NCBI GenBank assembly: GCA_030562195.1
Contig: CM060200.1
Location: 2,666,001-2,730,000 of the forward strand
From: Nipponacmea schrenckii
Lineage: Eukaryota; Mollusca; Gastropoda; Lottiidae
DNA: 64,000 bases
Direction: 5' to 3'
A model generated the notes under the pieces. That model was given only the letters and a program-made list of their open reading frames with translations, was not told where the DNA came from and made no database searches. Numbering within the stretch: position 1 is the stretch's first letter; every line of letters starts with the position of its first letter. The translations under genes were made by a program, and so were the position numbers. This document shows, piece by piece, positions 34,905-47,994 of this stretch.

Positions 34905-35590
34905 TAACCCTGAACCTATTCTTTTTATTGAACAGTAACCCGTTTCCTTTCAACCATCATAAACTTTAACTTATACCAGAACCTTCTGTTGAACAGTAAC
35001 TTGTAACCTTTCAACCATCCTAATCTTTAACTCTGTACAAGACCTTCTGTTAAACCACAACTTGTTACTTTTAACCACCCTATTCATAAAACCTGTACCA
35101 GAACTTCTGTTAAACAACAACTTGTTACTTTTAACCACCCTTATCATAAAGCCTGTACCAGAACCTTCTGTTGAACAGTAACTTGTTACCTTTAACCACC
35201 CTAATCTTTAACCCTGTACCAGAACCTTCTGTTGAACAGTAACTTGTTACCTTTAACCACCCTAATCTTTAACCCTGTAACAGTGCCTTTTATTGAACAG
35301 TAACTTGTTTCCTTTCAACCACCCTAATCCTTAACCCTGTACCAGACCTTCTGTTGAACAGTAACTTGTTACCTTTAACCACCCTAATCCTTAACCCTGT
35401 ACCAGTACCTTTTATTGAACAGTAACTTGTTTACTTTTAACCACCCTAATCTTTAAGCCTGTACCACTGCCTTCTGTTGAATAGTAACTTGTTACTTTTA
35501 ACCACCCTAATCTTTAAGCCTGTACCACTGCCTTCTGTTGAATAGTAACTTGTTACCTTTCAACCACCCTAATCGCTAACCACTAAATTC
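34905..35590. repeat. 61-bp satellite, about 11 copies
   Basis: Unit contains CTGTACCAGAACCTTCTGTT, GAACAGTAACTTGTTACC and TTTAACCACCCTAATC. Confidence 0.94.
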
Positions 35591-35904
35591 CATTTTATTC
35601 TTGGTTTAAGACATAACTACTGGATCTATAAATAACCTGGACCCAATGGATCTACAGAAGAATACTTCCACAGTAAATACCTGCCACAGATAAGATGGAT
35701 CTAAACAAACCTGAACATTGTTATTGATGAACATTTTAAATGTTTTTCTCAGTGTTTTTAAATTGTTTGGAACAGATTCAATTATTTTTAGAATTCGGTT
35801 AAATGATTACAGATCAATCAACCTCGAAATTCTTCCACTTGCAGACGGTAGTAATATATTTATATTTTCTCATGATTGTATAAAGTAATTTGTCTAGGCA
35901 TTCC

Positions 35905-36238
35905 GGGACGGCCTGGGCAACACAATCCAGGATACCCTGGGCAACACCTTCCATGACGCCCTGGGCAACACCTTCCAGGAAGCCCTCGGCAACATCTTCC
36001 AGGACACCCTGGGAAGGACCTTCCAGGACACCCTGGGCAACACCTTACAGGACACCCTGGGCAACACCTTCCAGGACACCCTGGGCAACACCATTCAGGA
36101 CACCCTAGGCAACACCTTAGAGGACAACCTGGGCAACACCTTCCAGGACACCCTGGGCACACCTTACAGGACAACCTGGGCAACACCTTCCAGGACACCC
36201 TGGGCAACACTTACAGGACAACCTGGGCAACACCTTCA
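35905..36238. repeat. 24-bp GC-rich minisatellite, about 14 copies
   Basis: Unit GGACACCCTGGGCAACACCT then TCCA. It is the most GC-rich stretch of the window and is open on both strands because of the 24-bp period. Translation gives low-complexity Pro/Cys or Arg/Thr/Pro peptides; no gene. Confidence 0.95.
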
Positions 36239-37011
36239 CAGAACACACTCAAACACCTTAAACTAACTTGCAGAATTTCACCTCTAACACCTTCATGACC
36301 ACTTTCTGGCAACTTAGAATGCTAATCAAATCACCATTTTCCAGTTTAAAACCAATCACTAGGGTTGTCACTTCATGAGGACAATTTCAAATCTCATACA
36401 GCATTTTTTGCAGAGTTAACATAGCTAATAAATGCTTAATTTTTGCATATGGTTTGCAGAGAGTCCACATAGCGTATCGTGATGTGCCCTCCAGCTGCCC
36501 TGATGATGGGACTATTATCAAAAACGCACAATAATATACTTTACAAATCAAATTCATCTTGAAATAATTCTTGACAGAATTTCTATCTCTATTTCACTGG
36601 CTGACTCACTTTTCTCAACTTGAATTAATCAAATCACCATTTTCAGTTTAAAACCAATCATAGTTAATCACTTCATGGAATTTTCAAATCCTCCAACTCT
36701 TTCGTAGAATTAGAACAAATCTACTTCGTTATTTAATTTCTACTTCCAGAATGAAACCTTTCACTTCATGTCAGATTTTTTAAGCCGTAAATTTAACTTG
36801 AGTTATTAGCTGTTATATTCTCTCTTTCAATATTTCCCAATGGATTCAAAAAAAAAAATTTGAACAGCATTTCACAAAAGATTATAAAAAATGAGTTGGA
36901 CTTTTCATTGAAAAGAGCAATGTTTATTGATTGGATTAAATTAGAACTAATTAATGAAGACACACTGTCGTTTAGGTTCCCAAAGATCATAGAATAACAC
37001 ATGTCACATGC
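36239..37011. other. Unique intron sequence with one dispersed-repeat copy
   Basis: TTTGCAGAGAGTCCACATAG near 36453 is a copy of the short repeat seen near 190 and 19.0 kb. The phrase AATCAAATCACCATTTTC occurs twice (36326, 36627). Confidence 0.5.
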
Positions 37012-39668
37012 TCATATAGGCAGCTTATAAATTATTATAAAGAATCACAAGATATATATATATATACTATATCTGATATTTATTAACTCAATGTTTCATA
37101 TACTCATATAGACAGTGTTATCAAATATTATATAGAATCACTAGATATATAGATATACTATTTCTGATATTTATTAACTCAATGTTTCACATGCTCATAC
37201 AGACAGTGTTATTAAATATTATATAGAATCACTAGATATATAGATATACTATTTCTAACATTTATTAACTCAATGTTTCACATGCTCATACAGACAGTGT
37301 TATTAAATATTATATAGAATCACTAGATATATAGATATACTATTTCTGATATTTATTAACTCAATGTTTCACATGCTCATACAGGCAGTGTTATCAAATA
37401 TTATATAGAATCACTAGATATATAGATATACTATTTCTGATATTTATTAACTCAATGTTTCACATGCTCATACAGGCAGTGTTATTAAATATTATAAAGA
37501 ATCACTAGATATATAGATATACTATTTCTGATATTTATTAACTCAATGTTTCACATGCTCATACAGACAGTGTTATTAAATATTATAAAGAATCACTAGA
37601 TATATATATATATATACTATTTCTGATATTTATTAACTCAATGTTTCACATGCTCATATAGACAGTGTTATTAAATATTATAAAGAATCACTAGATATAA
37701 AGATATACTATTTCTGATATTTATTAACTCAATGTTTCACATACTCATACAGACAGTGTTATCAAATATTATATAGAATCACTAGATATATAGATATACT
37801 ATTTCTAACATTTATTAACTCAATGTTTCACATGGTCATATAGACAGTGTTATTAAATATTATAAAGAATCACTAGATATATAGATATACTATTTCTGAT
37901 ATTTATTAACTCAATGTTTCACATGCTCATACAGACAGTGTTATTAAATATTATAAAGAATCACTAGATATATAGATATACTATTTCTGATATTTATTAA
38001 CTCAATGTTTCACAACTCATATAGGCAGTGTTATTAAATATTATAAAGAATCACTAGATATATAGATATACTATTTCTGATATTTATTAACTCAATGTTT
38101 CACATGGTCATATAGACAGTGTTATTAAATATTATAAAGAATCACTAGATATATAGATATACTATTTCTGATATTTATTAACTCAATGTTTCACATGGTC
38201 ATATAGACAGTGTTATTAAATATTATAAAGAATCACTAGATATATAGATATACTATTTCTGATATTTATTAACTCAATGTTTCACATGGTCATATAGACA
38301 GTGTTATTAAATATTATAAAGAATCACTAGATAGAAAGATATACTATTTCTGATATTTATTAACTCAACGTTTCACATGCTCATACAGACAGTGTTATCA
38401 AATATTATATAGAATCACAAGATATATAGATATACTATGTCTGATATTTATTAACTCAATATTTCACATGGTCATATAGACAGTGTTATTAAATATTATA
38501 AAGAATCACTAGATAGAAAGATATACTATGTCTGATATTTATTAACTCAACGTTTCACATGCTCATACAGGCAGTGTTATTAAATATTATACAGAATCAC
38601 TAGGTATAAAGATATACTATGTCTGATATTTATTATATCAATATTTCACATGCTCATACAGGCAGTGTTATTAAATATTATATAGAATCACTAGATATAT
38701 AGATATACTATTTCTGATATTTATTAACTCAATGTTTCAAAATCTCATACAGGCAGTGTTATTAAATATTATAAAGAATCACTAGATATATAGATATACT
38801 ATGTCTGATATTTATTAACTCAACGTTTCACATGCTCATACAGGCAGTGTTATTAAATATTATATAGAATCACTAGGTAAAATAGATATACTATGTCTGA
38901 TATTTATTATATCAATATTTCACATGCTCATACAGGCAGTGTTATTAAATATTATATAGAATCACTAGATATATAGATATACTATTTCTGATATTTATTA
39001 ACTCAACGTTTCACATGCTTATACAGACAGTGTTATTAAATATTATATAGAATCACTAGATATATAGATATACTATTTCTGATATTTATTAACTCAATAT
39101 TTCACATGGTCATACAGGCAGTGTTATTAAATATTATATAGAATCACTAGATATATAGATATACTATTTCTAAATTTATTAACTCAACGTTTCACATGCT
39201 CATACAGACAGTGTTATTAAATATTATATAGAATCACTAGATATATAGATATACTATTTCTGATATTTATTAACTCAATGTTTCACATGCTTATACAGAC
39301 AGTGTTATTAAATATTATATAGAATCACTAGATATATAGATATACTATTTTTAAAATTATTAACTCAATGTTTCATATACTCATACAGACAGTGTTATTA
39401 AATATTATATAGAATCACTAGATATATAGATATACTATGTCTGATATTTATTATATCAATGTTTCACATGCTCATACAGACAGTGTTATCAAATATTATA
39501 TAGAATCACTAGATATATAGATATACTATTTCTGATATTTATTAACTCAATGTTTCACATGCTCATACAGGCAGTGTTATTAAAAGTATTATATAGAATC
39601 ACTCGATACATACAGTGTTATTAAGTATTATATAGAATACTCATACAGACAGTGTTATCAAGAGGAAT
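37012..39668. repeat. 91-bp satellite, about 29 copies
   Basis: Unit contains TCACTAGATATATAGATATA, CTATTTCTGATATTTATTAA, CTCAATGTTTCACATGCTCA and ACAGTGTTATTAAATATTAT. The monomer corresponds to one arm of the palindrome at 4518-4671; the final copy runs into TTATCAAGAGGAATGAAA, the inner end of that arm. Largest array in the window. Confidence 0.97.
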
Positions 39669-39789
39669 GAAAAATATAACAAGACTAAAAATATGTTTAG
39701 TAAATAATGAAAAAGAAAGCATATCAAAAGATAAAGGTAAATAGATTCTGTCTACTAGGTCATCCTTGGTCAAAATATTGGTACTTGAT

Positions 39790-39852
39790 CATTTGCTGAT
39801 TTTCTCTATGAATTTACAGCTGAGTCAACTGGAATAATGGGGAAAGTTAATT
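39790..39852 (+). repeat. Single monomer of the 53-bp satellite
   Basis: AATTTACAGCTGAGTCAACT then GGAATAATGGGGAAAG matches the 43690-44108 array. Confidence 0.7.
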
Positions 39853-40137
39853 TAATAAATTAAAACTACAGCAGAGTGATTGAAATAAGAATCCTAACTA
39901 TCTCTATGGGTAAATATATGATTATATATTCTGAATAAAGTTAAGAACATGGTGGCAAGGTAATTATCAGTTCTCTATAACCATAAACGTCAGGGAGTAG
40001 AAAAACTTAAACCATAATGACCACTTTACATGTTAATCAATAACCTATACTCGACATGACTGTCAATAAACCTTGACTAGCTAGACTATAGTAGTCTTTA
40101 ATCACACACAATCACTAGTAGTCCTAGAACCACTTAC

Positions 40138-41552
40138 CTCAACCTACCCTACTGACTTCAATTTACATTAACAACACCCTACCCTACTGACTTCAAATTA
40201 CATTAACAGCACTCTACCCATTGACTTCTATTTACATCAACAACACCCTACCCTACTGACTTCTATTTACATTAACAACACTCTACCCTACTGACTTCTA
40301 TTTACATAAACAACATTCTACCCTACTGACTTCTATTTACATTAACAACACTCTACCCTACTGACTTCTATTTACATTAACAACACCCTACCCTACTGAC
40401 TTCTATTTACATAACAACATTCTACCCTACTGACTTCATTTACATTAACAACACCCTACCCTACTGACTTCTATTTACATTAACAACACTCTACCCTACT
40501 GACTTCTATATACATTAACAACACTCTACCCTACTGACTTCTATTTACATTAACAACACTCTACCCTACTGACTTCTATTTACATAAACAACATTCTACC
40601 CTACTGACTTCAAATTACATTAACAACATTCTACCCTACTGACTTCTATTTACATTAACAACACTCTACCCTACTGACTTCTATATACATTAACAACACT
40701 CTACCCTACTGACTTCTATTTACATTAACAACACCCTACCCTACTGACTTCTATTTACATTAACAACACTCTACCCTACTGACTTCTATTTACATCAACA
40801 ACACCCTACCCTACTGACTTCTATATACATTAACAACACTCTACCCTACTGACTTCTATTTACATTAACAACATTCTACCCTACTGACTTCTATTTACAT
40901 TAACAACACTCTACCCTACTGACTTCTATTTACATTAACAACACTCTACCCTACTGACTTCTATTTACATTAACAACACTCTACCCTACTGACTTCTATA
41001 TACATTAACAACACACTACCCTACTGACTTCAGTTTACATAAACAACATTCTACCCTACTGACTTCTATTTACATAAACAACATTCTACCCTACTGACTT
41101 CTATTTACATTAACAACACTCTACCCTACTGACTTCTATATACATCCACAACACTCTACCCTACTGACTTCTATTTACATTAACAACACTCTACCCTACT
41201 GACTTCTATTTACATTAACAACATTCTACCCTACTGACTTCTATTTACATTAACAACACTCTACCCTACTGACTTCTATTTACATTAACAACACCCTACC
41301 CTACTGACTTCTATTTACATAAACAACATTCTACCCTACTGACTTCTATTTACATAAACAACATTCTACCCTACTGACTTCTATTTACATAAACAACACT
41401 CTACCCTACTGACTTCTATTTACATTAACAACACCCTACCCTACTGACTTCAGCTTACATTAACAACACCCTACCCTACTGACTTCTATTTACATTAACA
41501 ACACTCTACCCTACTGACTTCAATTTACATTAACAGCACCCTTCCCTAAGAA
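40138..41552. repeat. 35-bp minisatellite, about 40 copies
   Basis: Unit CTACTGACTTCTATTTACAT then TAACAACACTCTACC. Variants (ACATAAACAACATT, TATACAT) recur in blocks, suggesting higher-order duplication of several units. Confidence 0.97.
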
Positions 41553-42228
41553 TATACAGACTCTCCCAGGGCATCTAGGTGTGTTTAAGAAGCCCTCCAA
41601 CTACAGTCCTAGTAGCAACAAGGTGTGTTTAAGTTGGAGTAAGTTCACCTACAAACAGATGATTTTAATGGTCAATGATGAAATTACATTAAATCATCTC
41701 AACTTTTATATTACTGAATCCCCCCCCCCCCTCTATTCTGTACTGTACTTAGTGATACCCTACAGCCAATGAATACTTTAGCTAGAGAAAAACACTTCTG
41801 GTTAATCTTGATTTATAATTGATATACTTCCTCATTAGAACTTCATTAACAGCTTCTATTGAACACCAACATGTTGTTTTAGATTTCACATTTCCTTTTA
41901 AGGTTTAAAAACCAACCTTGCCAACAATGGCAGTATTTTTCAGCCTCTCCAACTTATTCCACCATCATGATCAATCAGAATCTGTGCTCAGGATTGGTAT
42001 AATTACACATAAACAAATCATAAATTAATGACCTTTGTTTAACCTTGAGAATATGAGATTAACCAGACGTTAATTTATGATGAGTTTAAAATAATAGAGA
42101 AAACAGACGGCCAAATTACCAGTGGTCAAAACATTAACTTGATTATTTAAAAACAAACAGTTGCCAAAACAAGACTAAATAAGCTAGTTATAGGAATATC
42201 TCAACAACTCCTGGTAATTGAAGATTGG
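41553..42228. other. Unique intron sequence with poly-C
   Basis: A C-run of about 11 at 41720-41731. No exon; the 63-codon plus frame at 41581 has no support. Confidence 0.4.
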
Positions 42229-42500
42229 AAATGAAATGAATGGAGTTTTACGTCCTACTCTTCTCAACCTTATAGGCTAATGAAGACGGGCAACGACATG
42301 CATTGTGAAATAAGGGAAATCTTGCAGACAGTGGCATTAGCCTACTCTTTTTTGTGATTTCTAACTGATGAGGGATCTTTAACGTGTAGCCTGTAGCACC
42401 CAGGGCCTCAGTTTATTGTACCCATCCGAATGACTAGACGCTTTTTCCATGTCAGCCCCTCTGACTTGCATCACTGACTAGGGGAAACTGTGGTGAAAAA
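42229..42500 (+). repeat. SINE-A, most complete copy
   Basis: Starts AAATGAAATGAATGGAGTTT and contains CGTCCTACTCTTCTCAACC, CATGCATTGTGAAATAAGGG, GTGGCATTAGCCTACTC, GGGATCTTTAACGTG, CTCAGTTTATTG and TGACTTGCATCACTGAC. About 270 bp. No tRNA-like head is visible, so its origin is unclear; it may be a non-tRNA SINE or the body of a larger element. At least ten fragments exist in the window. Confidence 0.85.
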
Positions 42501-43689
42501 TCTGAAAGCAATTATCTACCTCACAGAACCACCAAGTCTCCAAATGAAAATATTTCATAAAATTAAGTCAAAGGATTGCAAGACAGTCAAACTTTGAATT
42601 GAATATTAATATGAACCCATCCCTTACAGTTCTATCAATTGTTAAACCAAATATTTACATGATAACATACCCTTAAACAATCATTTCTCTTTAATTCTTA
42701 TACCTCACAATATAAACAAACTTTTCTTCAAATTTCAAACTTGAGCCAAAAAAACTTCCAAATTCAACTAACACCAAGAGAGTAGGAAGCCATAAATAAC
42801 TTCAGCCATGTTTCCGCTATCAAAAACTCTTTAAAACTTTTTACTGTTTTTTTTTTTCACACTTCTGTAGCTTTTTAATTCATCTTTGGAACATGTATTT
42901 TTCTTGTACAAACTAATACACCTGCCAATCTACAATACATACCTGTATCTATTGGCAGTGAGTCTAAACTCATTAAATACAGGTATCTAGGAGAAATCCT
43001 ACTTCTACTTCATTAACTTGTTTCATCTCCTTCACAGTGTAGGCCGACGTTTTGAAAATAGAGAGGTGTTAGGCAACACATTTGAAGCCCCTTAGACAAT
43101 AAACTCTGTTTATCTTCTCAGGGATTTGTTGAGTTGTATGATTTTCTTAAAAAAGGAAACAGAACTTCTATTCATTTCATTCAAAACTTTTTCTTTGTTT
43201 AAGTGTAACTCTTATACATCTGTAAGAAATATAACAGAGCCATAGATATGCAGCACTCTTCTCTTTGACTAAAGCTGAACTCAGCTAAAATCTATCTTAA
43301 CAAACTTTGTATGGTATAAACGACTTTCTTTTTATACATTTGAAGTCAAGATGAAAAGATAAGCATCAAGATCAAGCGTGCATGGTCAAAGTTTAGGTTA
43401 AGTACGAGCGCCGCATACGGCCCTACGTCTGGTTGTTAAGATTAAAGGTGAGTGACTTTAGTCAGAACTGTGTTCCCATATTCTGTCAATAAAATCACCA
43501 TGGACCATAGATATCAATTCATCATGTTATTTTGACAGTAATTTATTCTCCTCCTGTCATCTGCTACTCTTCATTGACTTCTGATGTCAAGTTTTGATTG
43601 ACAGGTGATAATATTCTTCAGTTCCCATTCACTTTAGGAATAAAAATTCTTCCATTGAATTTTACCATTTTCTTTGATTGATCTTTCTT
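42501..43689. other. Unique intron sequence
   Basis: AT-rich; no exon or named element found. Confidence 0.45.
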
Positions 43690-44108
43690 GGATTATCTGT
43701 ACCCAATTACAGCTGGGTAAAATGGAAATATGAGGAAAGATGACTTATTCTGTATCTATTTACAGCTAAGTTGACTGGAATAATGAGGAAAGACGAGTTA
43801 TTCAGTACCCATTTACAGCTGGGTTGACTTGAATAATGAGGAAAGATGACTTATTCTGTACCTATTTACAGCTGGGTGGACTGGAATCATGAAGAAAGAT
43901 GACTTATTCTGTACCCATTTACAGCTAGGTTGACTGGAATCATGAAGAATGACGACCTATTTACAGCTGGGTTGACATGAATAATGAGGAAAGATGACTT
44001 ATTCTGTACACATTTACAGCTGGGTTGACTGGAATAATGAGGAAAGATGACTTATTCTGTACCTATTTACAGCTGGGTGGACTGGAATTATGGGGAAAGA
44101 AAACTTAT
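43690..44108 (+). repeat. 53-bp satellite, about 8 copies (plus orientation)
   Basis: Unit contains CTTATTCTGTACCTATTTAC, AGCTGGGTTGACTGGAATAA and TGAGGAAAGATGA. The same family is present in opposite orientation at 57938-58335. Confidence 0.95.
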
Positions 44109-44664
44109 TCAAGGTTGAATTTTAACACAATGACCAAGATTAGAACACACAACAACTATTTGTAACCATGGATATGACAACAAACGAAACACTCTATCAC
44201 ACAGTGTTACAATTCAACTCCAACTCAACATTAATATCATAAATCAGAACTAAAAACACTGTTATTTATTTCTAGTTAGGTTATGATAAATGGGTTCTTA
44301 ATCATGTCATACAAGTTTCTCGATTAACTAATAATCGTTTATTCCTTCTCACGCCAGAATCTCTTAATTATCTTCGTTAGATAAACTTCGTTAGTGTAAC
44401 TCTGTGTGAAGTAATTAGTGTAAAAAAGTTAGCGTTATAGATTTATCGTTTAATCGAGTAAGCGAGAGTATTAAGATTAGTTGTAAAAAGTTTGTGTGTA
44501 GGTTTTATCAGGATGTATTTATTAGGTTATTTATCATGCTAATTACTAATTAATCAGATTTCTTCCTGAGATTTTAACGAGCAAGGACTCAGACCACAGA
44601 AACTATTTTATATAGTTGGTCTAGTATATCTTACATCATATCTTACATATTATTTCTTTTATAA
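44109..44664. other. Unique intron sequence
   Basis: Nothing recognised. Confidence 0.4.
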
Positions 44665-45000
44665 CCTGAGAATTCTGAAACCTTATAAAACTTATTTTCT
44701 TTCATAACCCAAAGATTCTGAAACCTTATAAAACTTATTTTCTTTCATAACCCAAAGATTCTGAAACCTTATAAAACTTATTTTCTTTCATAACCCAAAG
44801 ATTCTGAAACCTTATAAAACTTATTTTCTTTCATAACCCAAGATTCTGAAACCTTATAAAACTTATTTCTTTCATAACCCAAAGATTCTGAAACCTTATA
44901 AAATATTTCTTTCATAACCCAAAGATTTGAAACCTTATAAAACTTATTTCTTTCATAACCCAAAGATCTGAAACCTTATAAAACTTATTTTTTTCAATGA
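44665..45000. repeat. 43-bp minisatellite, about 8 copies
   Basis: Unit TTATAAAACTTATTTTCTTT then CATAACCCAAAGATTCTGAA, with small deletions towards the right end. Confidence 0.95.
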
Positions 45001-45057
45001 AACATAGCATTGCCAACTAGAAACATATAATCATAAACCTTTTATCCAAGTCTATTT

Positions 45058-45215
45058 CTCAGCCTTATTCTGGAAAACAACAGTAAGATTAAATCCAGAT
45101 TGTTATGAAATACACTGGATAATAAAACTTTACTAAAAAATTGATTTTAGAGTCCAATCAGATGACAAGAACACAAAAATCCTCTTGAGTTTTCAAGATT
45201 AAAACCCTTGATCTA
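45058..45215. repeat. Fold-back family copy 4 (diverged)
   Basis: CAGCCTTATTCTGGAAAACA at left, AGTCCAATCAGATGACAAGA and GAGTTTTCAAGATTAAAACC at right, in the order of the copy at 2387. Confidence 0.5.
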
Positions 45216-46239
45216 TAAGTTGTTATGATACCTACACGACAGTCATCTTGATATTTTATCATCAATATAATAAATCCAGTAGAAATAGTAATTATGAAGA
45301 AACCTTGTATAACTGAAAAGACATTGACAGACAGCCAAAGCAATCTACATATAAATATCAGGCTGGTCGATCTGGACTACACGTCCAATCATACACATGT
45401 CACAAATACACGCGGCAAACTCACTAATATTAATCAAAACCAATAAGGACTTGACCTTGAAATAAAAATAACAAGCTAAAGATTAGTACGTCAGTACAAT
45501 AAGAAACCATCAAAATAGTCACAAAATAGTCACAAAATCGTACAGAAAATTCCACAAACTAGAGCGGTTGATTTTAAGATCTTGTGCCAATTTTTATTAA
45601 AAATACATGAAAATTTCAGATAATATAGCACATTCTGCTTTGAAAATATCCTAAAGATCAAAATTGCAATCAGTCATTTTGGAGCTCCAATCAGACATGA
45701 CTGGGTCTACAGTCCTGCTACAAACTAAAATGTGTTCCTTACTGTAATAAGCGGCCAATAGACGCGCTAATTCTTTTTCTTGAAGCATGAAGCCTTGATT
45801 GTCAAGAAAACAAAACAGTAACTTTGTTAGGGATTCATACCTTCATACACCAAAATAATAACTGCCTTTTCGATACCAGATATCTAAAGTGTAAGAGTTG
45901 ATAGTCTTTGAATTCCATTCCGAAAAATTTCCTATTTTTGTGAGATTTATCTTAGTTTTAGAATTTTGTGAGAAACAATAATAATAAAGTTCATTTTATC
46001 AGGCTTGTATGTGAACATTTTTAATTTAATTGATGACAGTGTTAACGAGGCTTTATTTAATAAAATATAAATGTTTTAAGAATACAGGAAATTAATCAGA
46101 AATCTGTCTCTAAGAATTTAAAGTGGAGTTTAAGACTGGAATGAAAGTAACTAGAATTTTAAGGTAAGTTTATAGAACCTCTTCACAATCCTTAAAATGG
46201 ATATCTTGGAATGGTGTAAATTGATGCTATCAGTGTCCC
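45216..46239. other. Unique intron sequence
   Basis: No exon or element recognised. Confidence 0.4.
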
Positions 46240-46405
46240 TTGATGCACCACATTAACTCCTTGAGTGAAAATTCAAAAAAAAGTAGGCTAATGCCGCTGT
46301 CCTGGCAAAATATTTGTCATTGCACCATGCTTGACGTTGCCCGTCTTCATTAATCAATTAGGTGCAAAAGAGTAGGACGTAAAACTCTATTCATTTTATT
46401 TCTTT
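46240..46405 (-). repeat. SINE-A copy, minus strand
   Basis: On the plus strand AGTAGGCTAATGCCGCTGTC, CTGGCAAAATATTTGTCA and AGGACGTAAAACTCTATTC are the reverse complement of the 42229 copy. This antisense reading is directly comparable to exon e4 (GGCTAATGCCG, CCTGGCAAAAT). Confidence 0.8.
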
Positions 46406-47994
46406 TTAATTTCTGCAGTGAAGTGGTTCTCCTTTTTCAGCTGTCTTCATCACTTCCTGGTAGTCAGATATGATGCAAATGTTAACAAGTACATTTTCTC
46501 CAACAGTCTAATTTCATTTAATTTAGTTATTTATGAAGAGATAGAAATTTTCACCATGAAAATCTTGTTACACAATGGTTTCTCCCTCTCTTCCTAAATA
46601 TTTGATGGAAGTGTCAAATTTATTCTATAGAAGAACTTAGACATAATATTAGAATTTTCTTACAGAGTTTGTCAACTCAACAATGAGTGCAGGTGGGTGG
46701 TAGGACAGACGGACGGTGGTGACAGATCCACTGATGGACGATGGACAGGAGTGGTGTTGACCATATATGGTCAATTTATAATGTGAGCATATTAAAATGA
46801 TTTTCATAACTCTGGTTATCAAGCGTCTAATCTGGTCTGAGTTATAAGTTGCTAGGGGTTACTAGGTTAAGGAAGTATCTATTTTCAGTGAAACCGTTAT
46901 CAATAATAACCATCTATTAGTTTTTACCAGTTAACTGTGAGTAATTGGATGGAATAAGATATCAGATACAAATTCTGATAATACTGCCTGACAGGTAGGC
47001 GGTGGTTTCAGTACAGTAACAAAGGGGGAAAAAGGGGGGGGGGGGTAGGGACAATGGTCTAGGGTTATGTTACCTAGAAGACATAATTTTTTACCCTAAT
47101 TGCAGCCCAATTTCATCTTGGTAAATACGATATTTATATCCTTTTGCCCCTAGTATCTGTCAAAATAGACCATTATGCTGTTATGATTATCAAAGATGGT
47201 CAGACCTATTTATCATGATGCTTCTTCGGTGATTCCAAATTAGGAATTTCAATCCTGACAGTTGCTCAACTTTATTCCCTTTATTCCGATACCCTATATG
47301 TATCCAGAAGATTGGCACCACCACCAGATACAATTCTAATATTTCAGCAAGATCTATTGCTAATAAAACCATGCCCCACTACCATCATTAAGTCATTGCT
47401 GCCCCCTTCCTTCATTAAGTCATTGCTGCCCCCTCCCTTCAATAAGGTGCCCTGTACCCCTAGTGCAACCACCCTCAGGTGCCGCCACTCACTACAGCCT
47501 TATTAACTGATAATAAACAGCATACTCCTACTGACTTAGTTACCAAGTTCTTCCAATTAAATCAGTCTGTTTCACAGGTGAATGAAAAGGAGAAAGATAA
47601 CAACTTCCTCGTCCAGCCAATATTCATCATGAAACAACAAATGGGGGGTTTCTTCTTTCTATTTACTCTATTATAATTCTGTTGTAAATTTCCTCTTTCC
47701 TGCTATGGCTAGAAATTACTGTTTGATTAGTTTACAGTTACAACAAATGACTGGATAAACCACTGCAGTCTTATGTCCTATAAATTACTTTAATGGTCAT
47801 AAATAGAACAGAAATGATAAAATCTTGCATGCTCCTGAAGGCCTCTGTCACAAATATACAATAAACTATAATAACTAGAGATCCTCTCATGCTGCTGACA
47901 TGTTTCACATAACTTCATAATGGACATAAAGTATAATAACCCAAAACAACCATATCAACAATACTGATCCTTCCAATTGATACAGATTCAAAAA
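46406..47994. other. Intron, poly-G tract and short duplication
   Basis: A G-run of about 13 at 47034-47046. TTCATTAAGTCATTGCTGCC occurs at 47410 and, as TCATTAAGTCATTGCTGCC, at 47387. No gene. Confidence 0.45.

Noticed and set aside
35860..36210. Cys/Pro-rich 116-codon frame and overlapping frames on both strands
   Set aside because: 24-bp array, open in several frames and both strands at once, which is a mark of period-3 repeats rather than of coding.
30535..41552. CRISPR-like arrays
   Set aside because: The arrays have no variable spacers between repeats and the DNA is eukaryotic; they are minisatellites.
45158..45343. Small hydrophobic frame resembling a membrane peptide
   Set aside because: Overlaps the fold-back copy at 45058, AT-rich composition explains the hydrophobic residues, no exon borders in frame.
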